Shown piece after piece: positions 8,399 to 17,226 of a stretch of DNA of 50,423 bases. Source of the stretch: Oscillibacter sp. (GTDB lineage: Bacteria; Bacillota; Clostridia; Oscillospirales; Oscillospiraceae). The position numbers were made by a program, and so were the translations under genes. The notes beneath the pieces are model-generated. The model had not been told where the DNA came from and ran no database searches. It was given only the letters and a program-made list of their open reading frames with translations. Position 1 is the first letter of the stretch; each line of letters starts with the position of its first letter. Location: the NCBI GenBank assembly GCA_022795445.1, contig JAAWGR010000014.1, positions 1 to 50,423 on the forward strand, written 5' to 3'.

Positions 8399-9493
8399 TC
8401 AGTTGGCGATGGCCTGTTCGTTTTCCTTGTCGAAAAGGTGAATCTTCTCAATGTCAAAGACCAGTGCGCCCATGTCGCCTTCGCGGCCCTTATAGGTAGA
8501 CGCCGCACGGACGACGAATTTCGTGCCTTGGCATTCCAGGTGCAGGTTGATTTCCGCGCCCATCAGCTCGGCAATTTCAATCTTGGCGTCAAGGTCGTGT
8601 TTTTCGCCGTTGTCAACCGCGTCGATGTCCTCGGGACGGATACCCAGGACAACGGTCTTGTTGACGTATGCGCCCAGCTTGTCGTTCATACGGGCGGGGA
8701 GGGCCACCTTGCTGCCGCAGAATTCCGCTGCGTAGCCGCTGTCTTCCTTCTTTACCACGGCGTCCACGAAATTCATCTGCGGGGAACCGATGAAGCCGGC
8801 GACAAAGAGGTTGCAGGGAGAATCATACAGGTTCTGGGGGGTGTCGTTCTGCTGGATGATGCCGTCCTTCATGACGACGATCCGGTCGCCCATGGTCATT
8901 GCCTCGGTTTGGTCGTGGGTGACGTAGACGAAGGTGGTCTGCAAGCGCTTATGCAGGCGGCTGATTTCGGCGCGCATGGCGGTACGGAGCTTGGCGTCCA
9001 GGTTGGAGAGGGGTTCGTCCAGCAGGAAGACGGCGGGGTTCCGGACCATAGCGCGGCCCAGGGCGACACGCTGGCGCTGGCCGCCGGAGAGGGCCTTGGG
9101 CTTCCGGTTCAGCAGGTGCTCCAGGTCCAGGGCCTTGGCGGCCTCGTGGACGCGGCGGTCAATTTCGTCATTGGGCACCTTTTGCAGGGTCAGGCCGAAA
9201 GCGATATTCTTATAAACCGTCATATGGGGGTACAGGGCGTAGTTCTGGAAGACCATCGCGATGTCACGGTCCTTGGGCGCAACGTCGTTGACCACGCGGT
9301 CTCCGATGTACAGTTCGCCGTCGCTGATGTCTTCCAAGCCGGCGATCATGCGGAGGGTGGTGGACTTGCCGCAGCCGGAGGGACCAACCAGGATGACGAA
9401 TTCCTTATCTGCAATCTCCAGGTTCAGGTCGGGCACGACGGTAACGTTGCCTGGGTAGGTTTTTCGGACGTGTCTGAAAGAAATACTGGCCAT
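8399..9493 (-). CDS. Sugar ABC transporter ATP-binding protein, MsmK/UgpC (MalK) family
   Basis: The ATPase that powers CUT1 sugar importers. Its 364 aa contain Walker A GPSGCGKSTT, signature LSGGQRQRVALGRA, Walker B FLLDEPLSNLD and the switch His in THDQ. The C-terminal TOBE/regulatory domain is present. The start at 9493 (MASISFRHV) is preferred over an in-frame codon at 9532 because of ggagg 10 bases upstream and the family N-terminus. In Firmicutes this ATPase often serves several importers. Here it sits with a complete set of partners, so it probably energises the alpha-galactoside transporter. A 104-bp gap separates it from the AraC gene. Confidence 0.95.
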   Translation of the reverse strand: MASISFRHVRKTYPGNVTVVPDLNLEIADKEFVILVGPSGCGKSTTLRMIAGLEDISDGELYIGDRVVNDVAPKDRDIAMVFQNYALYPHMTVYKNIAFGLTLQKVPNDEIDRRVHEAAKALDLEHLLNRKPKALSGGQRQRVALGRAMVRNPAVFLLDEPLSNLDAKLRTAMRAEISRLHKRLQTTFVYVTHDQTEAMTMGDRIVVMKDGIIQQNDTPQNLYDSPCNLFVAGFIGSPQMNFVDAVVKKEDSGYAAEFCGSKVALPARMNDKLGAYVNKTVVLGIRPEDIDAVDNGEKHDLDAKIEIAELMGAEINLHLECQGTKFVVRAASTYKGREGDMGALVFDIEKIHLFDKENEQAIAN

Positions 9494-9704
9494 AATGATG
9501 CATCCTCCATAATTCAAAAAAGGTAAATTCATGACGGCATAGGTAAGGAATTTTTAACGCCGCATGGGTTTCTAAACAAGAAAATACCACAACGCAAATA
9601 GGGATTTCAATGGTAAATAAAAAACCTCCCTGGTAAATTTTTGACCGTCCCCGTTTTCTCAGCCGCAATGCAAGGAATTTACCCATGGCATCAATTCTTT
9701 ACAG

Positions 9705-9733
9705 TTGCAATCCCAGCTTTGCTATGGTATAGT
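9705..9733 (+). promoter_or_regulatory. Candidate promoter of the YesL-family gene
   Basis: TTGCAA (9705-9710), a 17-bp spacer and TATAGT (9728-9733), about 65 bp upstream of the start codon. Confidence 0.6.
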
Positions 9734-9799
9734 AAATAAGATTATACATAAAATTCGCAGAGCGGCAGCGCCGCCAGAGGATGAAAGGGACGGTTTTTC

Positions 9800-10465
9800 G
9801 TGTTTTTCCGCAAAGATTACGCTACGCCAGGGCCCGGAATCGACCCGGATGCGCCGGAAAAAACCGGCTTTGCCCGCTTCATTGAGATCATCCAGCTGGA
9901 GTGCGTGACGCTGGTAAAGCTGAACTTGCTCTTTGTGGCAAGCTGTCTGCTGGTGGTCACGATTCCACCCGCAATCTTTGCTATGAACCACATTGCCCGG
10001 AAGATGGTCCGTGATGAACCGGTCACTTTATTTTATGATTACCGGACTGCTTTCCGAACGTTCTGGAAGAACAGCTATGCGGCCTTTGCCCTGACGGGGC
10101 TGCCGCTGATCTGTGCGGGCGTGGGCGCATTCTTTTACCTGAACCGTGCGGGGACAAACCCCATGTTCCTGATGCCGTTCGTGCTGTGCTCCACGGTATT
10201 TTTGGCCGCGCTTCTGGCTGCACCGTATGTCTATGGGCTGCTGGATGCGGGCGTCGAGCTGCGGCGGACGGTGCGCCTTGCAATGGTTTTGAGCTTCGGC
10301 AGACCGCTGCGGGCGATTGCGGCGGCCGTAACGGGGCTTGGGTTTGTTCTGGTGGCTGTTTTGGAAATTCCGATCAGTCTTTTGTTTCTGCTGCTGATCG
10401 GATTTTCCGTTCCCTGTCTGCTGGCAAATTTTTATATCCGGAAGCTGTTGGAATCCGTCTCATGA
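9800..10465 (+). CDS. YesL-family (DUF624) membrane protein
   Basis: A 221-aa protein with about five hydrophobic helices. The N-terminal block (FARFIEIIQLECVTLVKLN, then VVTIPPAIFAMNHIARKMV) matches the DUF624/YesL family. YesL-like proteins are commonly encoded beside carbohydrate-uptake loci in Firmicutes; their biochemical role is not settled. The likely start is GTG at 9800 with gaaaggga about 10 bases upstream. It is divergent from the sugar ATPase gene, which supports a link to the alpha-galactoside locus, as inference. A terminator follows at 10473. Confidence 0.85.
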   Translation: MFFRKDYATPGPGIDPDAPEKTGFARFIEIIQLECVTLVKLNLLFVASCLLVVTIPPAIFAMNHIARKMVRDEPVTLFYDYRTAFRTFWKNSYAAFALTGLPLICAGVGAFFYLNRAGTNPMFLMPFVLCSTVFLAALLAAPYVYGLLDAGVELRRTVRLAMVLSFGRPLRAIAAAVTGLGFVLVAVLEIPISLLFLLLIGFSVPCLLANFYIRKLLESVS

Positions 10466-10472
10466 ATTTGCA

Positions 10473-10507
10473 AAACGTGCCGTCTCTCAAGAGACGGCAT
10501 GTTTTTT
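10473..10507. terminator. Bidirectional intrinsic terminator
   Basis: Perfect stem gccgtctc-tcaa-gagacggc with flanking A and T tracts, between two convergent genes. Confidence 0.9.
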
Positions 10508-10515
10508 CTGCTTCT

Positions 10516-11067
10516 TTACATTTGCTTGGAAAGTGGTGTGAACGCCTCTCCTGCCGCCAGGTCCCGCCAGGAGAACCGGCCGTCTTCCACAACCATAAAA
10601 CTGTGGGGCGTCCCATCCTTTGGAAGGGCTAAGGAACCGGGGTTCAGATAAGTGAAACCGCTTTTTTCCTCGCAGACTGGCAGATGGAAATGGCCGCAGA
10701 GCAGGTAATCGCCCTCACGCAGCGGCGGCGGGTTGCCGGGGCCGTAGAGATGGCCATGGGTCGCGCAGACGGTGAGGCCGTCTATGCTTAAAAAGGCGTA
10801 ATCCGCCAGGATCGGGAACTCCAGCACCATTTGGTCAACCTCCGCATCGCAGTTGCCGCGGACGCAGAGCAGATGGTTTTTTATGCCGTTGAGCATCGCT
10901 GTGACGGCGGGAGGGTCGTACTCGTCCGGCAATGGGTTCCGGGGACCGTGATACAACAGGTCGCCCAGCAGAACCAAACGTTCCGCTCCCTCCTGTTCAA
11001 ACGCTTCCAGCAAGCGGCGGCACCACGCGGCAGAGCCGTGAAGGTCGGATGCAATCATCCATTTCAT
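10516..11067 (-). CDS. YfcE-type metallophosphoesterase
   Basis: A 183-aa calcineurin-like phosphoesterase of the YfcE/MJ0936 group. Metal-binding motifs are in order: a D-x-H-like start (SDLHGS), GDLLYHGP, GNCDAE, THGH and GHFHLP. The family has phosphodiesterase activity on model substrates; the physiological substrate is unknown. It is the third gene of a probable operon with a D-cysteine desulfhydrase-like enzyme and a hydrolase (gap 42 bp). The ATG is preceded by aaaggaga. The terminator lies 9 bp beyond its stop codon. Confidence 0.9.
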   Translation of the reverse strand: MKWMIASDLHGSAAWCRRLLEAFEQEGAERLVLLGDLLYHGPRNPLPDEYDPPAVTAMLNGIKNHLLCVRGNCDAEVDQMVLEFPILADYAFLSIDGLTVCATHGHLYGPGNPPPLREGDYLLCGHFHLPVCEEKSGFTYLNPGSLALPKDGTPHSFMVVEDGRFSWRDLAAGEAFTPLSKQM

Positions 11068-11109
11068 GGAAATCTCTCCTTTATAAATCTTTTTCTTTCT
11101 TGCCTGTTT

Positions 11110-11802
11110 TCAGGCGTTTGCTTCTTCCCAGCGGCGCAGGAAGGCTACCTGTTCCGGTGTGTGGAACCAGTGCTCCCCCTCCTCCATAACAGTCAAATCC
11201 GCGCCAAAACAGCGGGCAAAATATTCGACCGATTCCCGGCGGATCAGCGTGTCACCGCCTGCGTAGAGGATGGAGGTGGGCGTCTCCCAATCCGTTACCT
11301 TGTGCGTGCGGGCATATTCCAAATACTCCCAAGACAGCGTTTCACCGAAATCCGTGGGGATTTTCCCAGCCTCTTGGAGGAGCTCTTCACTGACGTTTGC
11401 CCATTGCATCATATCTAAAATCAGCAATTCCATATCCAATACCGGCGAAACAAACAACGCTTTGTCGAACCCGCTGCCGTCCCCGAAAGCCAGCAGGGAA
11501 AGCCATGCCCCTAAGCTGGTGCAGCGCAGCGCCTTGCGTTCCCAACGCCGCGACGCCCAAGCGGAAATCTCCCGCAGCTCTGGGACGGCGTGCCACGGGT
11601 CCAGCGGGACCGGTCCGCCGGACCGCTCGCCATGCTCCGGAAGGTCCGCCGACAGCACCTGACAGCCTCTGCCGCATGCCGTCTGGGCGAAGCGTCCGGC
11701 CGCTTCCTTGGCGCTCTGCTTCCCGTGGACGTATATCCAAACTTTTTCACTAGGTTCCCCGTAAATGGCCACAGGAATACCTTGTATTTTCAATTTTTCC
11801 AT
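11110..11802 (-). CDS. Small alpha/beta-hydrolase-like protein
   Basis: About 230 aa with an alpha/beta-hydrolase arrangement: a VHGK segment after the first strands, a possible nucleophile elbow around TSLGAWLSLL, DTLIRRES near the acid position, and the C-terminal EGEHWFHT with the likely catalytic His. The nucleophile context S-L-G is not the usual GxSxG, so catalysis is uncertain. The ATG at 11802 (MEKLKIQG) has ggagg 14 bases upstream. A TTG at 11823 is in frame but has no ribosome site. It follows the desulfhydrase-like gene after about 24 bp, so co-transcription is likely. The substrate is unknown. Confidence 0.75.
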   Translation of the reverse strand: MEKLKIQGIPVAIYGEPSEKVWIYVHGKQSAKEAAGRFAQTACGRGCQVLSADLPEHGERSGGPVPLDPWHAVPELREISAWASRRWERKALRCTSLGAWLSLLAFGDGSGFDKALFVSPVLDMELLILDMMQWANVSEELLQEAGKIPTDFGETLSWEYLEYARTHKVTDWETPTSILYAGGDTLIRRESVEYFARCFGADLTVMEEGEHWFHTPEQVAFLRRWEEANA

Positions 11803-11826
11803 CCTGTATAAAATGTCCTCCAACCA

Positions 11827-12789
11827 TCAATTGACTGCGAACAGCGCCCCAGCGCCTCCGGTATGGATGAACAGGATATCCTCACCCTCCGGAAAATATC
11901 CGTCTTCCAAGAGCTGGAAAAATCCCGCAAGGCCTTTTCCGGTGTATACTGGGTCCGCCAGGATTCCCTCTGTCCGCGCCAGTCGCTGTACTGCCGCAGA
12001 ACCCTCCGGGCTGGGCTGGGCGTAGCCGGGGCCAATGTGGAAATGGATGTCAATATCTTCCGGCCCAACGGAAACATCGCTTTCCAGAAGCGCAGACGTT
12101 TCCTGCATTAACTCCAGCGCAATCTTTTCAAAGGGGGCGTCACAAACGCCGATACCGACGGAACGCACTCCAGGCAGATAAAGTTTTGCACCCAAGGTCA
12201 GGCCCGCATAGGTTCCGCCGGAGCCGACAGAACTGACGATATGTCCGAACTTCACGCCCAGTGCCTCCGCCTGGGCAGCGATCTCCCGAACGCAGTTAAC
12301 ATAGCCCAAGCATCCCAGCGGCACGGAGCCGCCGACGGGGATAAAATACGGCGTATGGCCTTCCGCACGAAGGTTTTGCATGATGCGCTCCATCTCCGCG
12401 TAAACGTCTTCATAGGAGTCCGTGTCGACAAACCGCACTTCCGCGCCGTAGAGACCATCCAGGATCAGGTTACCGCCCTCCAGAACGCCGCGTTTTTTCA
12501 ATACAAGGATGGCCTTCATATTCAGGCGGGCCGCACAGGCGGCAGTCAGCATGGCGTGGTTTGACTGAGGGCCTCCGGCTGTGAGGATAACATCCGCTTG
12601 TTTTTCCTGTGCGTCGGCGAGAAGAAACTCCAGCTTCCGCACCTTATTTCCGCCCAAGGCGACGCCAGTCATATCATCGCGTTTCATGTAAAGATTGCGG
12701 CCAGTTTCCCGGCTCAGCCGTTCCAGTTTGTACAACGGCGTAGGCAGTACGCCCAAAGGGACGCGGCTAAAATCCGCGGGATTCTTCAT
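11827..12789 (-). CDS. D-cysteine desulfhydrase / ACC deaminase-family PLP enzyme
   Basis: A 320-aa fold-type II pyridoxal-phosphate enzyme. The PLP lysine lies in GGNKVRKLE (about residue 48-54), followed by TAGGPQSNH, the phosphate/substrate-binding block of D-cysteine desulfhydrase and 1-aminocyclopropane-1-carboxylate deaminase. A glycine-rich SSVGSGGTYAGL loop lies near residue 190. D-cysteine desulfhydrase (D-cysteine to pyruvate, sulfide and ammonia) is the most common role of this group in gut bacteria, but other D-amino acids are possible. It is the first gene of a three-gene minus-strand operon, with a promoter at 12826-12854 and ggagg before the ATG. Confidence 0.87.
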   Translation of the reverse strand: MKNPADFSRVPLGVLPTPLYKLERLSRETGRNLYMKRDDMTGVALGGNKVRKLEFLLADAQEKQADVILTAGGPQSNHAMLTAACAARLNMKAILVLKKRGVLEGGNLILDGLYGAEVRFVDTDSYEDVYAEMERIMQNLRAEGHTPYFIPVGGSVPLGCLGYVNCVREIAAQAEALGVKFGHIVSSVGSGGTYAGLTLGAKLYLPGVRSVGIGVCDAPFEKIALELMQETSALLESDVSVGPEDIDIHFHIGPGYAQPSPEGSAAVQRLARTEGILADPVYTGKGLAGFFQLLEDGYFPEGEDILFIHTGGAGALFAVN

Positions 12790-12825
12790 AATAAGAGGGC
12801 CTCCGTTCTATCCAAAGTTTAGCTG

Positions 12826-12854
12826 ATTGTATCATATTGAAACGGACAGGGCAA
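12826..12854 (-). promoter_or_regulatory. Candidate promoter of the desulfhydrase operon
   Basis: On the minus strand TTGCCC (12849-12854), a 17-bp spacer and TACAAT (12826-12831). Confidence 0.55.
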
Positions 12855-12904
12855 GCAAAAAGCGGCACTCGCTTTATAGCACGATGCAACTTTACTGGCC
12901 GAAC

Positions 12905-13190
12905 AACATTTAGAAGCACCCCCCACACCACCCATCGCAGCAGTGGCAGCGGAAAGAGTACCCATCCCCCAGCGGCTCCCGCAGCAGCGACAGCGGAAGG
13001 AGCGGCACGCCAAATCCGTGTGGTCTTCTCGTATGAAAAAGTAGGCACAGAAGGATTCCACCGGGCCAAAAATCCCCCGCGGGGCGTCTTTTTCTCTTTT
13101 GGACCGCGAACGGCCCGTTTTCTCTTTTTCTTCGCCAAGAAAAAGAGAAAATGGGGGGTTCACCCCCCCCCAGCCATGGGAATGGCAGGA
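12905..13190 (-). repeat. Interspersed repeat element, copy 3
   Basis: Read on the minus strand: a gccat/atggc hairpin, GAACCCCCC, a perfect 15-bp hairpin (13118-13132 with 13137-13151), the cgggccgttcgcggtccaaa insert, gacgccccgcggggg and the body with gagaagaccacacggatttgg. A GC-rich tail of ctgctgcggga-type repeats follows. It is highly similar to copy 1 over the shared body. It lies in the 534-bp gap between divergent genes and has no credible gene. Confidence 0.85.
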
Positions 13191-13233
13191 AGAAAGCACC
13201 GCATGGTATTTTTGCTGAAAGTAATAAAAAAGA

Positions 13234-13262
13234 TTGCTTTTCGGGGGCAAACATTGTATACT
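13234..13262 (+). promoter_or_regulatory. Promoter of the nucleoside-type ABC transporter operon
   Basis: TTGCTT (13234-13239), a 17-bp spacer and TATACT (13257-13262), 62 bp before the first gene. No purine riboswitch-like structure fits in the short leader. Confidence 0.6.
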
Positions 13263-13323
13263 TTAGATTGCGGCAGAGTTTGTATGGACTGCCAGAAAAA
13301 ACAGAGGAAGTGGGGCGGAAATT

Positions 13324-14865
13324 TTGAAATCGGAGAATGTCATCGAAATGCTGCACATTACCAAGGAATTTCCAGGTATCATCGCTAACGACGATATCAC
13401 CCTCCAGCTGAGACGGGGTGAGATACACGCCCTGCTGGGCGAAAACGGCGCGGGAAAATCTACCCTCATGAGCGTGCTGTTCGGCCTGTACCAGCCAGAG
13501 GCAGGAGAAATCCGCAAAAATGGTGAAGTTGTCAAAATCAACAGCCCAAACGATGCCACAGCCTTGGGCATCGGCATGGTTCACCAGCACTTTAAACTCA
13601 TCGACGTCTTCACTGTGCTGGACAACATTATCCTGGGCGCAGAAACTACCCGACTGGGCTTCCTGCAAAAGAAAGCCGCCCGGGAAAAAGTCCTGGCGCT
13701 CTCCGAGCGCTACGGCATGAAAGTCGACCTGGACGCCAAAATCGAGGATATTACCGTCGGTATGCAGCAGCGGGTCGAAATCCTGAAAATGCTGTACCGC
13801 GATAACGAAATCCTGATTTTCGACGAGCCAACCGCCGTCCTGACCCCCCAGGAGATCGACGAGCTGATGGCGACTATGCGGGAGTTCGCCAAAGAAGGCA
13901 AATCCATCCTCTTCATCTCCCATAAGCTGAACGAAATCATGGCCGTTGCCGACCGGGTTTCCGTTCTGCGAAAGGGCAAGTACATTGGCACCGTGGAAAC
14001 CAAAGACACCGATAAGCAAACCCTTTCCAACATGATGGTGGGCCGTCCCGTGCAGCTGGAAGTGGTCAAAGCCCCCGCCCAACCCAAAGAGACAATCCTG
14101 CATGTGGAAAACCTGGTGGTGCCCTCCAAAGGCCACCGGAAAAACGCCGTCAACGGCGTCACCTTCGACGCCCGGGCAGGCGAGATTGTCTGCATCGCCG
14201 GTATCGATGGCAACGGTCAAACCGAACTTATCTACGGCCTCACCGGCCTGGAAAAGGCCACCGGCGGCACCATTACCCTCTGCGGGAAAGACATCACCCA
14301 CTGCACCATCCGCGAGCGCGGCGCCAATATGAGCCACATCCCCGAGGACCGGCACAAACATGGCTTGGTACTGGATTTCACCCTGGAACAGAACATGGTC
14401 CTGCAAAAATACCGGGAACCCCGCTTCCAACACATGGGCATCATCAACGGCGGAGCCATCCGCAGCTATGCACAGGACCTGATCCAGCAGTATGACGTCC
14501 GCAGCGGACAAGGCCCTGTTACCATCGCCCGGAGTATGTCCGGCGGCAACCAGCAGAAGGCCATCATCGCCCGGGAAGTCGACCGGGACCTGCCGCTGAT
14601 CGTCGCCGTGCAGCCCACCCGCGGCCTGGATGTCGGCGCGATTGAGTACATCCATGGCCAGTTGGTCGCCGAGCGCGACCGGGGCAAGGCCGTCCTCCTG
14701 GTGTCCCTGGAACTGGACGAGGTTATGAGCCTGGCCGACCGGATCCTGGTCATGTACGAGGGGGAATTGGTCGGCGAGCTGGACCCGAAGAAAACCAATG
14801 TGCAGGAACTTGGTCTGTACATGGCGGGCGCAAAACGCACAAATAAGGAGGGGGCATCCGCATGA
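13324..14865 (+). CDS. BMP-type nucleoside ABC transporter, double ATPase subunit
   Basis: A 513-aa fused ATPase of the RbsA/YufO (NupO) kind with two nucleotide-binding domains. The N-half has Walker A GENGAGKST, a degenerate signature (ITVGMQQRVEIL) and Walker B LIFDEPTAVL. The C-half has a degenerate Walker A (GIDGNGQTE) but a good signature MSGGNQQKAIIARE, the normal asymmetric pattern of this family. With the two permeases it should import nucleosides. The start is TTG at 13324 with ggggcgg upstream; a later ATG (residue 9) would cut the first strand. It overlaps the next gene by 4 bp, so translation is coupled. No binding protein gene is adjacent. Confidence 0.92.
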   Translation: MKSENVIEMLHITKEFPGIIANDDITLQLRRGEIHALLGENGAGKSTLMSVLFGLYQPEAGEIRKNGEVVKINSPNDATALGIGMVHQHFKLIDVFTVLDNIILGAETTRLGFLQKKAAREKVLALSERYGMKVDLDAKIEDITVGMQQRVEILKMLYRDNEILIFDEPTAVLTPQEIDELMATMREFAKEGKSILFISHKLNEIMAVADRVSVLRKGKYIGTVETKDTDKQTLSNMMVGRPVQLEVVKAPAQPKETILHVENLVVPSKGHRKNAVNGVTFDARAGEIVCIAGIDGNGQTELIYGLTGLEKATGGTITLCGKDITHCTIRERGANMSHIPEDRHKHGLVLDFTLEQNMVLQKYREPRFQHMGIINGGAIRSYAQDLIQQYDVRSGQGPVTIARSMSGGNQQKAIIAREVDRDLPLIVAVQPTRGLDVGAIEYIHGQLVAERDRGKAVLLVSLELDEVMSLADRILVMYEGELVGELDPKKTNVQELGLYMAGAKRTNKEGASA

Positions 14866-16124
14866 GAGAAAAACTGGCCGGCCTGTGGGGCCGGAGCGGG
14901 ACCAAAGCCGTCCTTGCATCCCTGATATCCATTGTTATCGGCATGGTTGTCGGCAGCATCGTGATTTTGATCGTCGGCATGACCAACAGCTCCCTGGGCC
15001 TGAAAAGCGCATGGGAGGGCATCTGCTTGGTTTTCGGCGGCATGTTCAGCACCGGACGGAACGCCGCGGGCAGTTTGACCTTCGGCTTCAACCCCACCAG
15101 CGTGGGCAACATGCTGTTCCGGGCGACCCCCTTGATTTTAACAGGCCTGTCGGTATCGGTCGCTTTCAAAACAGGCCTGTTCAACATCGGCGCGCCGGGA
15201 CAATACCTGATCGGCACCGCCGCCACCCTGTACATCGCCCTCAGTATCCCCACAACCTCCGTACCGGCAGGCGTGGTATGGATTCTGGCATTCCTGGGCG
15301 GCATCCTGTTCGCCGCGCTCTGGGGCGCAATCCCAGGCATGATGAAAGCTTTTTTGAACATCAACGAGGTCTTGGCCTGTATCATGACCAACTGGATCGC
15401 GGCAAACCTGGTCACCTGGTTCTTCGACGGCAGTGTCCTGTGCAATGCCGTCGAATCCGGCAAGACCGGCTACATCTACAAAACCACCTTCAACGGCGTG
15501 GAGACGCCGAAAATGGGCCTGGACATCCTGTTCCCCGGCTCTCAGGTCAACGGCGGTATTCTCATCGCCATCGTCCTGGCCATTTTGGTGTACATCCTTA
15601 TGGGCAAAACGACCCTTGGCTATGAGCTGAAGGCCTGCGGCAGCAACCGCCACGCGGCCCGTTACGCGGGCATCTCCGACCGGCGGAACATCGTCCTCTC
15701 CATGGCGATTGCCGGCGGGCTGGCAGGCGCGGCAGCGTCCCTGTACTACCTTTCCGGCAACACGGAATTCTTTTGGTCGACCTACCAATCCCTTCCCGCT
15801 ACGGGCTTCAACGGTATCCCGGTGGCGCTGCTGGGCGTAAACAACCCCATCGGCGTGATTTTCACCGGCTGCTTCATGTCCATCCTGAACATCTCCGGTT
15901 TGCAGCTGACAAACCTGACGGCATACAACGAATACATCACCGATGTCATCATTGCAACCATCGTGTACCTCAGCGCCTTCTTCCTGCTGATCCGCGGCCT
16001 GCTGAGCGGACGCCACAAGAAGACGGAGAAACCGGCTGGCGGCCCCGCTCCGACGGAGGAACCCAAGCCAGTGGAATCTACAAACCCCGGCGAGGGCAGT
16101 GAGAAAGGAGGCGGTGAGGCATGA
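14862..16124 (+). CDS. BMP-type nucleoside ABC transporter permease 1 (YufP/NupP-like)
   Basis: A 420-aa membrane protein of the BPD_transp_2 (branched-chain/ribose/nucleoside) family, about ten helices. Visible marks are the extended N-terminus, FKTGLFNIGAPGQYLIG and the ELKACGSNRHAARYAGIS segment, typical of the first of the paired nucleoside permeases. The last about 40 residues are hydrophilic and proline/glutamate-rich (KPAGGPAPTEEPKP) and probably a flexible cytoplasmic tail. Start and stop codons overlap both neighbours by 4 bp. Nucleoside specificity rests on family and pairing, not on experiment. Confidence 0.92.
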   Translation: MREKLAGLWGRSGTKAVLASLISIVIGMVVGSIVILIVGMTNSSLGLKSAWEGICLVFGGMFSTGRNAAGSLTFGFNPTSVGNMLFRATPLILTGLSVSVAFKTGLFNIGAPGQYLIGTAATLYIALSIPTTSVPAGVVWILAFLGGILFAALWGAIPGMMKAFLNINEVLACIMTNWIAANLVTWFFDGSVLCNAVESGKTGYIYKTTFNGVETPKMGLDILFPGSQVNGGILIAIVLAILVYILMGKTTLGYELKACGSNRHAARYAGISDRRNIVLSMAIAGGLAGAAASLYYLSGNTEFFWSTYQSLPATGFNGIPVALLGVNNPIGVIFTGCFMSILNISGLQLTNLTAYNEYITDVIIATIVYLSAFFLLIRGLLSGRHKKTEKPAGGPAPTEEPKPVESTNPGEGSEKGGGEA

Positions 16125-17152
16125 CATTTCTGATTCAACAGACACTGATCTACGCAATCCCGCTGATGATCGTGGCGCTGGCGGGCGTGTTTGCCGAGCG
16201 CAGCGGTATTATCAACCTGGCCTTGGAAGGTATCATGATCTTCGGCGCGTTTGTCGGCGTGTTCTTTGTGCACCACGTCCAGGAGATCGGCACTTTCGCC
16301 GCCGCGAAAGACGCAGGCAACTGGATTGCGCTCCAAGGTTTTGCCATCCTGGCAATGCTGGCAGCGGCGCTGTTCGGCGCAATCTTCTCCCTGCTGCTGT
16401 CCTTCGCATCGGTGAACCTAAAGGCGGACCAGACCATCGGCGGCACGGCTCTGAACCTGATGGCTCCCGCGCTGGTACTGTTCCTCATCCGCATCCTGGA
16501 AAACCAGAACACCATCCAGATGGCAGAGGGCGACGCGGCCACCTGGTTCATGATCAAGAAGGCCAATTTCGGTTATGGCCGGACGGAAAGTATGGGCTTT
16601 TTGGGTGAGACCTTCGTAAACCGTGTGTACCTTGCAACTTACATCTGCATCATCCTGTTCATCGTCCTTTCGGTCATCCTGTACAAGACGCGGTTCGGCC
16701 TGCGGCTGCGGTCCTGCGGCGAGAATCCCCAAGCGGCGGATTCGCTGGGCATCAACGTGTACCGGATGCGTTACACCGGTACGACAATCTCCGGCGCGCT
16801 GGCAGGCCTGGGCGGCTTCGTCTATGCCCTGACAACTGCCAACTGCACCGCCAACGGCGACGTCGCCGGGTTCGGCTTCCTGGCTCTGGCGGTCATGATC
16901 TTCGGCAACTGGAAGCCGCTGAACATTGCGGGCGCCGCGCTGCTGTTCGGTCTTTTCAAGTGCGTAGCGGCATCCTATTCCAGCATCGATATTAACGGCG
17001 ACGGCGTATTCCTGCTGGCACAGATCGGCATCAGCGCCCACCTGTACCGGATGCTGCCCTATCTGATCACATTGGTGGTCCTGGCGTTCACGTCGAAGAA
17101 ATCCCGCGCACCAAAAGCCGAAGGCATCCCCTACGACAAAGGTCTGCGGTAA
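16121..17152 (+). CDS. BMP-type nucleoside ABC transporter permease 2 (YufQ/NupQ-like)
   Basis: A 343-aa membrane permease, the partner of the preceding one. Family marks are FAERSGIINLALEGIM near the N-terminus, LKADQTIGGTALNL in the middle, and the LRLRSCGENPQAADSLGI cytoplasmic loop that contacts the ATPase. It forms the heterodimeric pore with permease 1 and overlaps it by 4 bp with a GGAGG-type ribosome site inside the upstream gene. A terminator hairpin follows at 17190. As the last gene of the operon it ends without a binding protein. Confidence 0.92.
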   Translation: MTFLIQQTLIYAIPLMIVALAGVFAERSGIINLALEGIMIFGAFVGVFFVHHVQEIGTFAAAKDAGNWIALQGFAILAMLAAALFGAIFSLLLSFASVNLKADQTIGGTALNLMAPALVLFLIRILENQNTIQMAEGDAATWFMIKKANFGYGRTESMGFLGETFVNRVYLATYICIILFIVLSVILYKTRFGLRLRSCGENPQAADSLGINVYRMRYTGTTISGALAGLGGFVYALTTANCTANGDVAGFGFLALAVMIFGNWKPLNIAGAALLFGLFKCVAASYSSIDINGDGVFLLAQIGISAHLYRMLPYLITLVVLAFTSKKSRAPKAEGIPYDKGLR

Positions 17153-17189
17153 TAACAAATTGTATAAACGCAGCGAAAAACAACCGAAT

Positions 17190-17222
17190 TCGGTCTCCCG
17201 GTATCTGTCGGGAGGCCGTTTT
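17190..17222 (+). terminator. Intrinsic terminator of the nucleoside transporter operon
   Basis: Stem ggtctcccg/cgggaggcc with one G-T pair, followed by gttttc. Confidence 0.75.
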
Positions 17223-17226
17223 CCCG

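Noticed and set aside
12910..14919. Very long minus-strand open frame opposite the nucleoside transporter ATPase
   Set aside because: It passes through the repeat element and the antisense of a real ATPase; no domain is recognisable.
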